NCBI GenBank assembly: GCA_039602395.1
Contig: JBCNJP010000025.1
Coordinates: forward strand, 39,855,355 to 39,919,354
Source of the DNA: Deinandra increscens subsp. villosa
Lineage: Eukaryota > Streptophyta > Magnoliopsida > Asterales > Asteraceae
DNA length: 64,000 bases
Direction: 5' to 3'
Both the position numbers and the translations under genes were made by a program. How positions within the stretch are numbered: the first letter of the stretch is position 1; each line of letters opens with the position of its first letter. A model generated the notes under the pieces. That model did not search any database and was not told the DNA's origin. It saw only the letters and a list, made by a program, of their open reading frames with translations. Shown here piece by piece: positions 44,147-56,327 of the stretch.

Positions 44147-46109
44147 CTAAGACAGGTCGTTGACCATGACACGCCTTGGGATGAAGGCGGATCTTGGTCT
44201 AGGCGCCCATGACCTTATAAGAAGTGGGCTAGGAGCAGCCATCCTCACTTGCTGTTGAACATTTAGCCTGAAGGTACTAACATGCCCTCCCAAACCATGT
44301 GGAACATATGTTGCTTGGTTGGGAATGTACGATTGTTTCAGATAAGTATGTTGAAACATTGTGTCTACCCTTTGATCCAGATAGTCTTCACCATAATTAT
44401 CGTAGTACATCGAGGCCAATTGGTTACCTTGTAGTGTCACTTGTTGTGGTTGGTAGTAGTGAAGAGGAGGCACCGGAGAGTTGTCATATGTAGAGTAACC
44501 GGTGTTATAGACACATACCCTAGCATCATGGTGTGGATTTCCACATACAAGACATCTCGGTGTCTTGAATTGAACACTAGGAGTAACAATGGATGATTGA
44601 GCAGTAACAGGTGGAACAACATATTGAGGTTCATTTGATGTGGCACTCCCAACTTTCTCAGTTTCAGGTGCTGCCTTTTTCTTTCTCCTTCTGGTATGTT
44701 TCTTCTTGTTCGGTGTGGTGACAGTTTCAGGATCATCTGTAGCACGAACAGTTGGCTCGACTACTGGAGGTTGGCATTCAATAATTGGTTGAGCTGTTAA
44801 ACCTGGCTCATTTTGAGGTCTTTTCTTCTTAGGATTACCGGTCTTTACTAGTACGACAATGGAATTTCCTACCTTATTGGGAGCAGGGCTGACAGAAGCT
44901 TCCTTTTGTTTGAGAAACAAAGGTGTTGAAGATGATTGTGCAGTTGTTGTTGGAGCAGTTATCAGTACATTTTGAACAATGATCACCTTACCATCGGTGA
45001 TTTTAAGACTGGCTTGTATGTGCATGACCGTCGTACCATGTTTCAAAGCTATTTCGGAAAATGCATGATTAAAAGCATCATTACTGACATCTTGCTAAAC
45101 AACGAGTTCGTCATCAGTAACTTTCTTTTTAGGCTTACGCCTCCGAACGGTTTTGGTTCTCTTAGGAGCTTCATATGTTTTAGAAACATCAAAGTTTTTG
45201 TTAAACAAAAATGACTGACCATCAGTGGCATTTTTGGTACACAGATTAAGAAACTTGTTTTCAGCAGCTTTTTGCACACAAGACTTAGAGATGCTTGTGT
45301 CAACAGAATTCAAAGATATGGCATCAAAATCCCCAAATTTGAGTGTATCATCAACCGGTGGAAGTCCAGAGCCAGTTTCTGTGTTGGCCAGTTGGGCTTC
45401 CATCGATTGGATATCAGCAGCATTTGGAATCAAACTCGGGTTGATGAACTTAATGTGGCTTTTTGAATTGATCTTGATCAGTTCGGGGACCGAATAATTG
45501 TTATGGTTGAGTGGATACTCAGCCGCACTATCATCTATCTCTCGGTCAGACCTAAACCAGTCCTAAGCCGAGCCATATGTCTTAGCGACCGCGTTACCCA
45601 AAGTTGCAGGATTTAGTTTCATTAAATCAATGTTTTCTCAAGCTTCAGCATAGCTATTTCTCAGAGAAGTTAATTTGTTTAAAAGATCTGCAATTTAGAT
45701 TTTTCAAGCTTGACTCTGTATGCTTCATGACCTCAATGTCATCTTGAAGAGATTTGATTTTAACTGAAAAGTATTTTTCTTTTGCTTTTAGGTCTTCAAC
45801 ATCGCTTTTTCCCTCTGCCACTTTTGCAACCAATTCAAGGTTGTACAAACGGTAGCGAGCAACAGCTTCAATTCATTTCTCAGAACATAAACGTGGTTTT
45901 ACCTCATCAGGAATCTGATTTTTCTAAAGCTCGATGTTCCTCTTTTCAGCTTCAGACTCTACGTAAGACGAGTTCACTTCCACAGTTTTACCAGAAGCGA
46001 CATATTCTTTAAGTATTTCATCAATACCCACCATCAAACAGAAATTGGTCGGAAAGAGATGGTCAAATTGTTCAGACACATCATTCTCCCTTTCAGTAGT
46101 GTTGACCAC
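44147..46109 (-). pseudogene. Gag-protease linker region of copia C
   Basis: Between the first knuckle and the protease lie a decayed coiled coil (SDVEDLKAKEKYFSVKIKSL near 45780), a Thr/Lys-rich stretch (KRTKTVRRRKPKKKVTDDEL near 45130), and a 900 bp frame (45046-44147) with RRRKKKAAPETEKV and a second knuckle-like CLVCGNPHHDARVC. Long linkers of this kind are seen in related copia families; the function is not known to me. Several stops and frame changes are present. Confidence 0.6.
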
Positions 46110-46186
46110 TAATGCATAGTCTGGCTGGCTTGATGACTAAGACCGAGAAGAATATGTCCATTTGTCATTACCACCTTCAAGAACCA

Positions 46187-47570
46187 CTAAAGCTTTGCCA
46201 GTGTTGTCAACCCTTTGGGCATTACCAGAATTCTGCGAGTTATGATGAGGGACAGAAGTGACTGGTGGTTTCTATTATGATGAACTGCCTTGGTTTTGAT
46301 AAGTAGGTTTGCTACCACCAGACTTGACTTGAACATTCCTAATTTTCGGCTTGGGACATTCACGGGCGAAGTGGCACAACTCTTTACAGTTATAGCATTA
46401 TGCTTTAGACTTGTCAAATCCAATGTTTGAACTAGGATGAGATTGAAACACTTTCTTCCTAGTCTTCTTGAAAAACTTCCCAGTACGTGCAGTAATCATT
46501 CCCATTTGCCACTTAATATCCATTTCTTCAAGATCTTCAGCAGAGATTTGGTCAAGATCCTCTTTACATATAGACATTGACTCAACGTCACTTGATATTT
46601 GAGTAGAAAAACAAGCCATAAAAGCATCACAGATTTCTTGATCATTGACAGAGACAGATGTTGGAGCATATTTTGTTGCATGTGAGGAGGAACCAGCATG
46701 GGGTTGAACATTAAGGCTTCTTAAGATGGTTGAATTGGAGCAGGAGAAGATATTCCCGAATTCGTAGAATAAGAAAATTGAAAGTCTGACTCGGATAAAG
46801 GATCTATGAATGCAGCATTTGGAACTGTAGCAGTTTTGCCTTTGGCAGTCACAATACCCATGCGAGAAACACCGGCTCGATCTATAGCTCGAACTTCATG
46901 ATCCCTCACTTTATCAATCAAATCCATGAAGTCATTAGTGCTTAAATGAAAATTCCCACTGATGATTGCCACATATGGTGCATAAGGCTAAGGAAATTGG
47001 TAAAGAATTTTTTTATTGATGGAAGAGGTATCAGGCCGAATCTTCTTTGCGGTCATTTCAGAGATGATTCTACAAAATCTGGATACAAGAGCCTCAAATG
47101 AGTCACGAGACTTGTACGCAAAGGTGTTGAAAGATAATCTCAGCTTATCCAGCTTTCTCTCCTTTGTTGCATGGTTACCTTCATACTTCTTTTCCAGTCC
47201 CACCCACAAGTCATGAGCCGAACTGGCATCATGAAATTGATACTGAAGTTCATCAATTAAGAGCCATCTTGATGCAACCAAAAGCTCTCATGTCCACCAT
47301 GAGTTGATTGTACTTAGTGAGAGTCAAATCCTTGAGCTTCTTAAGAATCTTTTCCTTCTCACCAGGAGGTGGGTCAGCTCCAGCAATAGTAGCTGCCTCA
47401 ATAGTAAACATAGCAAGACCAACGGAAACAGAAGTCCATAAGTCATAGTCAATAAATTCCAAGAACAACTTAACTTTGTCTTTCCATTCATCAAGGTCAC
47501 TAGCTGTAATCAACCTAGGAGGACGATTGTTGCCTTGAAACATTTGATTGAACTATTGACCTTCTTCCAT
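46187..47570 (-). pseudogene. gag: gag of copia C, multiply broken
   Basis: ATG 47570 opens MEEGQ and hits a TAG at codon 6 (47555-47553). The frame continues with RPPRLITASDLDEWKDKVK. After a frameshift the copia gag (UBN2) domain reads LIDELQYQFHDASSAHDLW, KYEGNHATKERKLDKL and SRFCRIISEM. Further stops occur at 46988 and 46721, and another frame change follows. The knuckle CYNCKELCHFARECP (46397-46353) is preceded directly by a TAA at 46400-46398. Gag would coat the RNA. It belongs to the same broad copia gag family as copies A and B but is clearly a different lineage. Confidence 0.85.
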
Positions 47571-48312
47571 TTCAATGAAGACACAAGTAACACACAAGTG
47601 AAATTGCTTAATGGGTCGAACAAGTTGAACTCAAAAGTTCACAATTGCTAGATTTCTTGTAAGAATGATTTCTTTCACTCAAATCCTGTAATCAAAAACA
47701 GTAATAAACAAGATTAATCAACCACAGTAGCTAAATTTTTGAGAATTGGGAATTTCCAAAAATTTGGACTTAGTCAAATTTTTCACAGCTTGTTCTTGAA
47801 GAGATTCAAATGTTCAAAAATCAAAGTTCATGAAAATGATGTTTGTATACATCAATAGATTCGAAATCATGTTACGATCAACTGATTCTACTAACAGAAG
47901 CTCTCAAATCCACTCAATGATACCAAAAATGAAATTTTTGAGAAAAGATTAAAAAATCACGTAATTTGGCTCTTAAATCTTTAAAACTTGATGTTTTAAA
48001 TGATTCTAGCTGCATTAAATTCGTTTTAGCCATGGTAATGCTCGAAACTTATCAATTTTAGTTGAGAAACACTTGAAAAAAGATTTCAAAAATTCGACCT
48101 CAAGAACAGTAGCGAAGATTTTAACCCTTGTTCTTCACAAAATCCAGAAATTGACCCAATAATCAGTGAAATTTGTTAAATACGAGGGTTGCATTGTGTT
48201 CCTATGTTGATTTCAACTAAGAAACAAGCATAGTACTTGAAAATATCCATGAATGATGACTTGGATGAGCGATTTCTTCAACTTTTGAGAAAAACTAAAA
48301 AACTTGAAGATT

Positions 48313-48325
48313 GGCTTTGATACCA
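48313..48325 (-). promoter_or_regulatory. Primer binding site of copia C
   Basis: TGGTATCAAAGCC on the minus strand, just inside the LTR; a variant of the initiator Met tRNA site. Confidence 0.75.
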
Positions 48326-48327
48326 AT

Positions 48328-49197
48328 TGTCAGGACATGATTTAAGCTCAATACCTCATCCAATTCATCATACAGGTGCGAAAATCAAGCATGATGATCA
48401 TCCATGGGTGGATTGCTCATTGCAATCCTCGGATTTGTGAAGAAATCATTCTGAAACTCAGGAACACCAAGAACACACACACACACACATAGTGCTCCCA
48501 AGTGGCTTGAATGAATGTAGCGTTCTTAGGGTTTCATCATTATGAGTATTTATACTACCTGGGAGCACAAGTGTCAATGCACTGTTACAAGAGAATATTC
48601 TGAAAAACTCTGCAAAAACATTCTAAGTGTCAGCTCCAAATTGTATGGAACAACTCTAGGTCGTATAGAGTAAATCCTAGATCATATGGACTAGTACTGA
48701 TGTTCTAGATCGTATAGAACAAACTGTAGATCGTATAGTACACGTATGGATCGTATGAAGTTAACTCTGTCAAACAGTCTGCCTAGATCGTATGGAGTGA
48801 CTTGGACAATCTGAGTTCTAGATCGTCTAGGCATACTCTAGATCGTATAGACAAAATCTGATGTACAAACCAAGTGTTCCCGATCGTATAGCTTTAGTCT
48901 AGATCGTATAGACTTAAGTATAGATCATCTATACTTAAGTCTAGATCGTATAGACTAACTTAGAGATCAAAACAGTTAAAACATACAAGGCTAGATCGTA
49001 TAGAAGAACTCTAGATCGTATGAAAACTAACCTAAACAATCTACACTTAGAGAAATTTCATAAAAAGTAAAATTACAAGAAATGTCAAAATACAAGTCCT
49101 CAGATTTCAGCTCTTTAGTATCGGTTCTTTAGGAAGGCTTCACCAATAAGCCTCAACGTGAAGTGTTTGAGTTGCCACCAACATATAGGTTCCAACA
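48328..49197 (-). repeat. 5' LTR of copia C (870 bp)
   Basis: On the minus strand it starts TGTTGGAACC and ends TGTCCTGACA. TATAAATAC at about 48545-48553 is a likely TATA box. 48640-49030 carries about 14 copies of CTAGATCGTATAGA-like words. Confidence 0.87.
48640..49030. repeat. CTAGATCGTATAGA words in copia C LTR
   Basis: About 14 irregularly spaced copies, several flanked so that AGTCTAGATCGTATAGACT forms a near-palindrome. Variants include ATCATATGG and GTCGTATAG. Confidence 0.88.
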
Positions 49198-49202
49198 ATT
49201 AG

Positions 49203-49676
49203 CGGTTGTAGAGAGAATTGGTTTTTAGCATATGAGTTGAATCAGACAGAAAGATTTAACAGTACACACAACGTGTTTCGTGCATCTAACCTGAAAGATG
49301 TCTATTAGATGAAACACTCATTGTTTCACTCAAGGAGATGAAACTCGATGAACAATTGTAGTCCGCTGAAGAACGAGCGGGAGCCGAATGGGGAAAATAA
49401 CATGTATACATAAATGTATCATTCTTCGAGGTTCGTTGGAAATTTGAGTCATGGATTGGAGCTCACATGGAAATGTGTCAATCAAATAATGAAAAGCATC
49501 CTGAGTTATTCAAGCAGACAAACGCCGACCAACAATTGTAACAGTTAAATTTCGGGGGAGAAATTTCCTTTAACAAGGGGATGATGTGACAACTGAAAAA
49601 AATTCGTTTCCGTACGTCCAACATACGAGCAACGATCTTAATTTTCGGGACGAAAATTCCTCTAACAATGGAATGA
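49203..49676 (+). pseudogene. pol: Integrase/chromodomain tail of gypsy D
   Basis: Decayed plus-strand text in shifting frames: FNSTHNVFRASNLK (the conserved [10 protein letters not shown] end of chromoviral integrase), then VRWKFES...IGAHMEM and KHPELFKQ (chromodomain end). The 3' leader AATTTTCGGGACGAAAATTC, typical of the tail of this element group, comes next and runs into the LTR. Frames are interrupted several times. Confidence 0.65.
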
Positions 49677-52296
49677 TGTGACACCCAGCCTTTTCAGGTT
49701 AATCTTGGCTAACACAACGTACAACGTTACAAGCAAACATTAGCACCACATACGTGATTTTCAAGCAAATGTGCATGCATGCATTACATCCGGTTAGAGT
49801 GGCTAGATGTGCCGCTCACTACACGAACATTCATATACGAGTGAGCCCTGAACGTTGGTGACTATTTAATAAAACATTAAACAAACGAACAAAGAAATTT
49901 ACAACTCGTTTGGTGTGTCTTGCTTTTAGATGAACATACATGTTTATTTAACTATGCGACGGGACCTTAGTCATTATTAAAAATTTTCATTCATGGCCCT
50001 ACGGGAAAAACGCATACAATGCATGAAAATTTTTAACACAAGATCGTCACGTAAACCATGCTCACTAATCTTGGTCGCATAGCATGTAAAGGTTCGAACT
50101 TTGGGGACTTCTTGTGAGTTAGCGGAATTTCCTAGGGGCTTTCATGTACCTCCTTGTATTTGTTAGATAAATGAGGGGATAAGTACTATTCATGATTTAT
50201 AGCTAAAAAACCCATAATCCTTCAAAACTCACGTGCAACTCTCACTCCCTCATCCACGTTCAACAAAAAGAAAAACCCTCCATCTCCCTATTTTCTTTGA
50301 AACAAGTCCTTCCCCTCTCTCTTTCGATCGTCAGCCTCCCACCTGCTGTCCACGCTTCTTATTGGAGGTTACAGGACTGCTACACAGCCTCCTACATCGC
50401 AACATCCCCGAGGAACAAGAGAGATCAAGTTAACCGAAGGTATCGTCATCTTCCTCCCCCTTTTTCCTTTGATCACAGCCCCATCTACACTGTTTTATTT
50501 AGACCCAGAAGGTTGCCAAGGTTGCTACACAACCTTATCAAGTCCCAACAGCCCTGGAAGCATCCAAGTAGCAACCGAAATCAACTCCACCAATGGTAGC
50601 CTCGTATATTTTCTCGATTCTTTGATCCGAAAACCCTATTGGGTCCTACCTTTGATCCTCATATCTTTGCATGTTATGGACTGCTGTTATGATATATTTA
50701 ATGTGTTTTAATGCATGCAACATGTTTTAGGGTCATTAGAATCCGGATGGGCAGTTTACTTGAGTCCGAACCTCAATTCATGAAAAATGATGTTACATAC
50801 ATGAGTTCTTGATGATATTTGATAGAGATGAGGATGAGTTTAGATGATAGAAATCTGATTTTTTTGCTTTTATGGATGATATTATGGATTAATAACAACC
50901 TCATGATGTTTAAAACTTGTATTAGTGGTTACACGAATTTTTATATAAACTAAGATAAATCACGTTTTTTGGACAGCTTGCTGTCAAGGTTTTAGGTCAA
51001 CTTCGAGAAGCCATAACTCACTCAATTCTTAACGGACTTGAGTAATTCTTTTTCTGGAACAAACCTTAATGAGTTAGCTTTCAAACCCATGTGGTGGAAA
51101 TCCAATCCATGGAGGTTTTAACCTCCATTCTGCTACTACAAGATCATTGTACAAGCAACTCTTTTTTCTGGAATATGTCAATGGTTTAATTTAGTTGATC
51201 ATGTTATGGTAACTTCTAATTGAGAATCTTTATGATAATTGACTATGACACACGTAAACTATTGTATATAAAATATGGGGTTATAATTAATTGTGAAAAG
51301 CCATGTTATGGGTGATTTTGGGAGCCTCATTGGAGGTGTTTAGTTGTTAGAATGCATATGGGAGTTTAACTTACATTCAAGGGGAAAAAACTTTGCATGA
51401 GGCATGTGATAGTAGGGTCTGATGAGATTAAATGGTTGGCTTGCATGATTTATTAATAATATCATTTTAGCAAAACGTTGGGCTAAACATGTCTAAACTG
51501 AGAAACCGTATGTGCTTCTTGTTAATGCGTTGTAATAAACTTAGCTGCATGCTAGAAACGTATAACGTGTGCTTACTTGCTATAATTCGTTAAAGTGTTC
51601 ATACATTGTTATCTCACATGCACTCTCATTTAGGTGATTCGTAGGAAGTCATATGTTTACGTTTTCGATTTCAAACTCTTGCCGAGCTCCCTAAGGTGAG
51701 TGTTCTAACATTTTCCTCTCTAGTATCTCCTTGAGAGAGAAAATCATACTACAAACATTTCTGGTAATATAATTGTATAGCTGATCACTTATGTGCGAAC
51801 ATAACACATATTTAAAGTCCTTACATTTTAGGACCAATAGTTTCTGAGAAAGCGATGTTATATTGAGTAGTACTACTGGGTTTGACAAACCTCACTCGCG
51901 TTAGTCGCTCTAACTCAACGGGATGTCGAATGGGTGTAACATATCCTAGACAGTATCATCATCATCTGTGTTATACATTGACGGAAAGGCAATACGAACA
52001 CAAACAGTCACGCTTCGGTTGCGAACCACATAGTGATAGGAAATATGGCCTAGCTTGCTACAATGAAATTATAATTACCTGGTACAAACATTAGTTCTTA
52101 CATTGGTTTTGCATTATGTTGATTATGAACTCACTAGCCTTTGTGCTGACCCACATAGCATATTTCGCGCAGGTCATTGAAGTCCACACACGGTAGGATG
52201 CATTGGGTCTGACGTAAGTTTGAATTCTTTTGAAACAATAAACGTTTTTGAAGAATTTTGGTTTACTTTTTCTGGGCGTGTGTTTTGCGTATCACA
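49677..52296 (+). repeat. 3' LTR of gypsy D (2620 bp)
   Basis: TGTGACACCCAGCC to GCGTATCACA. The length is close to that of the gypsy E LTR, and the ends are of the same TGTGACA type but the sequence is different. It follows an element tail and is followed by LINE coding sequence at 52297, so it is the right end of an element inserted into the LINE. No gene is seen inside; 50230-50710 has short proline-rich frames without motifs. Confidence 0.75.
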
Positions 52297-52750
52297 TTTA
52301 CTTACCTTTCTTAAAAAATTCTCCAATTCCTCTCTTTCCATATAAAATAAACAATAGCAGCAATCATCAATCTTTGAATAATGCTTCTAATGGATTTGGA
52401 TTTAGGATAAGCATTAATATATGAAGTACAATCCAAAAGAGAATCAGGAGCATTCTCAAGCATAGCATGCCTTTTAAGCCTATTTCACATCTTCCTAGGG
52501 TAGTCACATTCAAAGAACAAGTGTGCATGACTATCCCTTTGACTTCTGCAAAAACACATTTGAATTCTCCTTCCACATCCCATTTTTAAAGTCTATCTTG
52601 AGTAAGTGGACTTCTTTTACATGCCATCCATAATGTAAAACTATGCCTTGGTATACTCTGACTGAACCACACAAGAGAAGCCCAATGGACATCTGGTTTC
52701 CTATCACAAAGATAATTAAAGGAAACTGTAGAAGCATATTCCTATGCTAA
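52297..52750 (-). pseudogene. LINE, zinc-finger (zf-RVT) C-terminal part
   Basis: Minus strand: DVHWASLVWFSQSIPRHSF, then TLWMACKRSPLTQDRL, then CVFCRSQ...HLFFECDY in neighbouring frames, ending with MIAAIVYFIWKERN. This is the zf-RVT domain that closes ORF2 of plant L1-type LINEs. It is cut on the left by gypsy D and on the right by copia B. Confidence 0.85.
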
Positions 52751-53094
52751 TGTTGTGTCTCGTGTATTGTATCTAGACAAGAGCTTCTGTGTGAGTTAGT
52801 GACTTCATGCTGAGGTGGCCGGACCAAATGGTCCGCAGTTCATTTGGTCCGGGCATACCAAATGGTATGCTAATGATCCGCCAGCTAGCATGTGTCTACT
52901 ATAAATAGTTCGTGTTAAAGAGAGCTAGTTAGAAGTTCTGTCATTTTCATATCTTTTAACCGTGTGTTCTTAAGGTGTTTTCTCTCTCTACATTGTATCT
53001 CTAAGTGAATCAATAAAGCGAAGCTTTATTTACATCGTGTTCATTCTCTGATTACCGAATCATGTATTAGTAAGATCGTATCGTGGTTCTACAA
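52751..53094 (+). repeat. LTR of copia B (344 bp)
   Basis: TGTTGTGTCTCG to GTGGTTCTACA; TATAAATAG at about 52898; GGTCCGC-type words at 52825-52880. Followed 2 bases later by the primer site. Confidence 0.87.
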
Positions 53095-53096
53095 GT

Positions 53097-53108
53097 GGTA
53101 TCAGAGCA
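53097..53108 (+). promoter_or_regulatory. Primer binding site of copia B
   Basis: TGGTATCAGAGC, initiator Met tRNA type. Confidence 0.85.
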
Positions 53109-53314
53109 TTTGGTTACTCTACTGCTGTGATTTTGGCAATTTTCGAATTTTTAGAGAGTGAAAGTTTGGGTTTTTCATCAAATTTCCGCAATTCCGAGTG
53201 TTTCAACGATGGAAAATGATTTCTGAGTGTTGCTGGAGTGTTTTCGCATCATACTAAAGCAATTTCCAGCTCCAAACGTCAAATTTCATGAAAATCAGTG
53301 AAATCAGCTTCGAA

Positions 53315-53625
53315 ATCAGTTGGTCCGCCGGACAAATTTCTGGTCTGCCAGATGAATTTTCTGGTCAGCTGGTTGGTCCGCACGTGTATCTTCATCAGCA
53401 TTCTGGTCCGCTAATCTGGTCCGGGTAGGCAATCTTCATATTTTTGATCCGTGGCAGTTTCAGCGTACCATCTGATCCGCGGTAGTTATTTCAGCGTATC
53501 ATCTGGTCCACCGTACAAAATCTGGTCCGCCGGATGGAATCTGATCCGGATTTGGTCCGCAGGTACAAATCTGATCCGCTGGTAGTATTTTGGTCCGCCG
53601 ATTTGTTTTGGTCCGCTGGCTGAAT
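53315..53625 (+). repeat. Dispersed TGGTCCGCCGG words in copia B leader
   Basis: About 17 copies of TGGTCCGC or TGATCCGC with CTGG or CGG tails. The layout is the same as in the copia A leader, but the favoured word has G in place of A at its start. Confidence 0.85.
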
Positions 53626-53824
53626 AGTGACCTTCACTAAAACTGACGTAACTTGCAAACCGTTTGGAGTTACAGAACCCAATACCAGTCAAAACGTTCG
53701 TCTTTCCAAGATCTACACTTCTACTCACCTGAAAGGTCTGTAACCCCAGTTTGACCCCCAAAATCCGCTTGGAAGACCGTCGTTTTTGAGTTCAAAGTTT
53801 TGGAGGTTTAGGTTTAACATCAAA

Positions 53825-55764
53825 ATGAGTGATTTCTATGCAATGACTGCTGCTCAAACATCAATGCAAGCCATGTTGAACTATGATAATGAGATAGGAA
53901 CAACTCAAAAAGTTCCTAAATTGCTAAGGCTTGAAGATTATCACAATTGGAGAAGTCGGTTTGAATCTTACATTTATTCGCAAGATATTGAAAGTTGGAT
54001 TCCAATTGAGAAAGAATATGAATATCCGATGATAAGTCCCAACAAACCAAAGATGATTAGTAGTTTCGATGCTGATGAACGGAAAGTTTTTTCTCGAGAA
54101 AAGAAAACATATAGTTATCTTACAATGGCCTTACCAAAAGATCTAATGCATCAATTTAAGCAATATACAACGGCTAAGGAGTTGTGGGATGCTATTGAAG
54201 AGAGATGTACGGGTAATGATCAATACAAAAATACTCGAAAGAAAGTTTTGAAGAAAGAGTTTGATAATTTCAGGCACTGCGAGAATGAGAAAATTCCAGA
54301 TTTGATTGCTCGGTTTTCCCATTTGATAAATAAACTTGATGTTGTAGGAGTCAAGAAAGATAGTGATGAATTGAAAGAGAAAATTCTGGAAGCTTTACCA
54401 GAAAAATGGGAAAATTATGTGATGATGTTGACAAATGATCCAAATTATTCAAATTGGACATTCAATCAAATAACTAGCAAATTACAAGCTCGTGAGATGG
54501 AATTGCTGGTGAAGAAATCTGCACATCCTACAGTTCAAAATCCTGAATTGTACTTTGGGGAAAGTAATGCTACCGTTCATGCTAAGGCAAAGTCACATGC
54601 TATTTCAAGCAGTAATCCGCCGGTAACAGCCTTTCTTGCTGGGCATTCTAAAAATTCTGGTTATTCTCCAGGGTGTCGTTTTACCATTCCTGATAGATCA
54701 ACAAATAATTAGCATCCTGCTCAATTAACTGAAGAATTGGTTGCATTATTATCTGCTTTTATATCTTCATCGTCTGGATCGATTTTTGGTCAAGTTAGTG
54801 ATGCTGGTTTGAGTGGAACTGAGTTAGAACAGCTGGATGATGATCAATTGGCTGAATTAGATCTGCATTGGCAATTTGCAATGATGGTTGAAAAAGGAAG
54901 ACGATTTATCAAGAAACATGGGAAGAGTTCTTTTGTTCCAGGAAGTAGAAAACTGGGTTTGGATAAATCTAAAGTAAAATGTTACAATTGTTCCAAGGTT
55001 GGACATTTTGCTCGTGAGTGTTCTCAATCATCATCTGATAAAGATAAATCTGATAAGCATGACGCAAAAGCTATGATGGCTCAAGCTCAAGCAGATAAAG
55101 AATTTGATGAATGGTCAAAACAATTTGACAAATCACCTATTGCTTTGACTGCTATTCAAGATAAGTGTGCAGAACCATCTGAATTTTGTTATATCAATGG
55201 TCAACCTGTTTGGCTTTTATGGCAAATATTGAAGTTGAATCAAGTGGGTATACGTCTGAGATCACTACATCTGAAACAAGTGATTCTGAAGTTAGTGGGT
55301 ATGAGTCAACTTGTGAATTTTGTGCTGAAAAGGATAGAAAAATTCGTGAATTGGTTCAAGAAAAGGAAGGGTTAATGGTTGAGAGAACACTGAAGGAAAC
55401 AGAATTAGAAAGTTTCAAGAAGAAAGTTGAAAATTCTGATAAGATTTGCAAGATAAATGAGAAATTAATCGCCGAAAGAAATGTTTTGAAGGAAGAATTG
55501 ATAGCAGTTCAAGATAAATTGAATAAGTTCATTAGTGCCGATAAAGAACAAATTTTGAAGTTGCAAAGTGAGAATGAAGAGTTGGTTAAAAATGTTGAGA
55601 AATGGGAAAGTGAAGCAAAAGATGCGATTAATGATTTTGATAATTTGTTTGAGAAATCAACTGCAAGAGTAGATTCGCTGAAGAAAGCTTATGATGATCT
55701 CAAGAAAGAGTTTTGCCTCTTAAGATCCAACACTTTAACATTCAGATCAGATATTTTCTTTTGA
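53825..55764 (+). pseudogene. gag: gag and linker of copia B
   Basis: The start chosen is ATG 53825 (MSDFYAMTAAQ); the upstream open frame begins at a non-ATG codon. It carries the copia gag domain: LNYDNEIGTTQKVPKL, LEDYHNWRSRFESYI, LWDAIEERCTGN and LPEKWENYVMML. A TAG at 54710-54712 interrupts it in frame. It continues to a CCHC knuckle CYNCSKVGHFAREC near 55000. A frameshift near 55210 leads into a long coiled coil (CEFCAEKDRKIRELVQEK, NEELVKNVEKWESEAK) that stops at the inversion junction near 55712. The protein is about 60 percent alike to the copia A gag by eye (estimate). Confidence 0.88.
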
Positions 55765-55795
55765 GCTTCACCCAATGCTGTTTCTGATTCAGAAA
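55712..55795 (-). other. Inverted copia linker fragment
   Basis: Read from the minus strand this gives ESETALGEAQKKISDLNVKV, nearly the same as ESEKTLGEAQKKISDVNVQI in the copia remnant at 10669-10730. It is therefore a piece of the copia B linker in reverse, joining the plus-strand linker on the left to LINE on the right. Confidence 0.8.
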
Positions 55796-56327
55796 CTTTG
55801 GTAGAAAATGAACCCAAGGACCCATCATTTAATTTCCATAATACCTTATCAACTTTCCCTAACTCTAAATCCGGAGGTTCCGAACTAAACAAACCAGGAA
55901 ACATGTCCCTCCATTCCGCAGGCAAGCCCACCTAGCATTAACAACAGTATCTTTAACTTTAGTATCAGCACTCAAACCAGATCTACTTATCTCCATGTTA
56001 CTAATAAAAGCACATAATGGACTCAAAGGGTGCCAGATATCAAACCAAACAAAAGTATTATCACCATCCCCAATTTGAGTACAACAATGAGGCCAAACAT
56101 AATCTCTGCATATCGTAATATTCCTCCAACTCCAACACTTATCCCTTTTGTCAAAATTTCCCATAAACTCCTACCCTTCAACCTGTGAGCCTGAATCCAC
56201 TTTGTCCAAATATTATCTTTCCCACTCACAATGTTCCAAACCAATTTAGAGACTGAGGCCTTATCTCTAACATTCAAATACTTGATCCCTAACCCCCCTT
56301 GAGTTTTAAGAGAGCATACTTCATTCC
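55796..56327 (-). pseudogene. LINE ORF2 middle part
   Basis: Minus strand: GGLGIKYLNVRDKASVSKLV, TKWIQAHRLKGRSLWEI, DGDNTFVWFDIWHPLSPL and GKVDKVLWKLNDGSLGSFST, in changing frames. This is the segment between reverse transcriptase and zf-RVT of a plant LINE. It joins the piece at 58658 when the small LTR element is removed, and the piece at 52750 when copia B is removed. Confidence 0.87.

Larger units (their letters stand above)
43148..49197 (-). mobile_element. 5' part of Ty1/copia element C
   Basis: Minus-strand 5' LTR (49197 to 48328), primer site, leader, gag, protease and integrase up to RQFSSPYT, where the CACTA end begins. RT, RNase H and 3' LTR are not in the window on the other side of the CACTA. 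It lies in the integrase tail of gypsy D (flank ATTAG). Confidence 0.88.
52751..55795 (+). mobile_element. Ty1/copia element B, truncated with inverted end
   Basis: LTR, primer site, word-rich leader, gag and the start of the linker region in plus orientation. From about 55712 to 55795 a piece of the same linker follows, read from the minus strand, and then LINE. No 3' LTR, no pol, and no 5 bp target duplication on the right (left flank GCTAA). Confidence 0.85.

Noticed and set aside
50230..50711. Proline-rich short frames suggesting a host gene
   Set aside because: They overlap in three frames inside the gypsy D LTR and show no domain or splice pattern.
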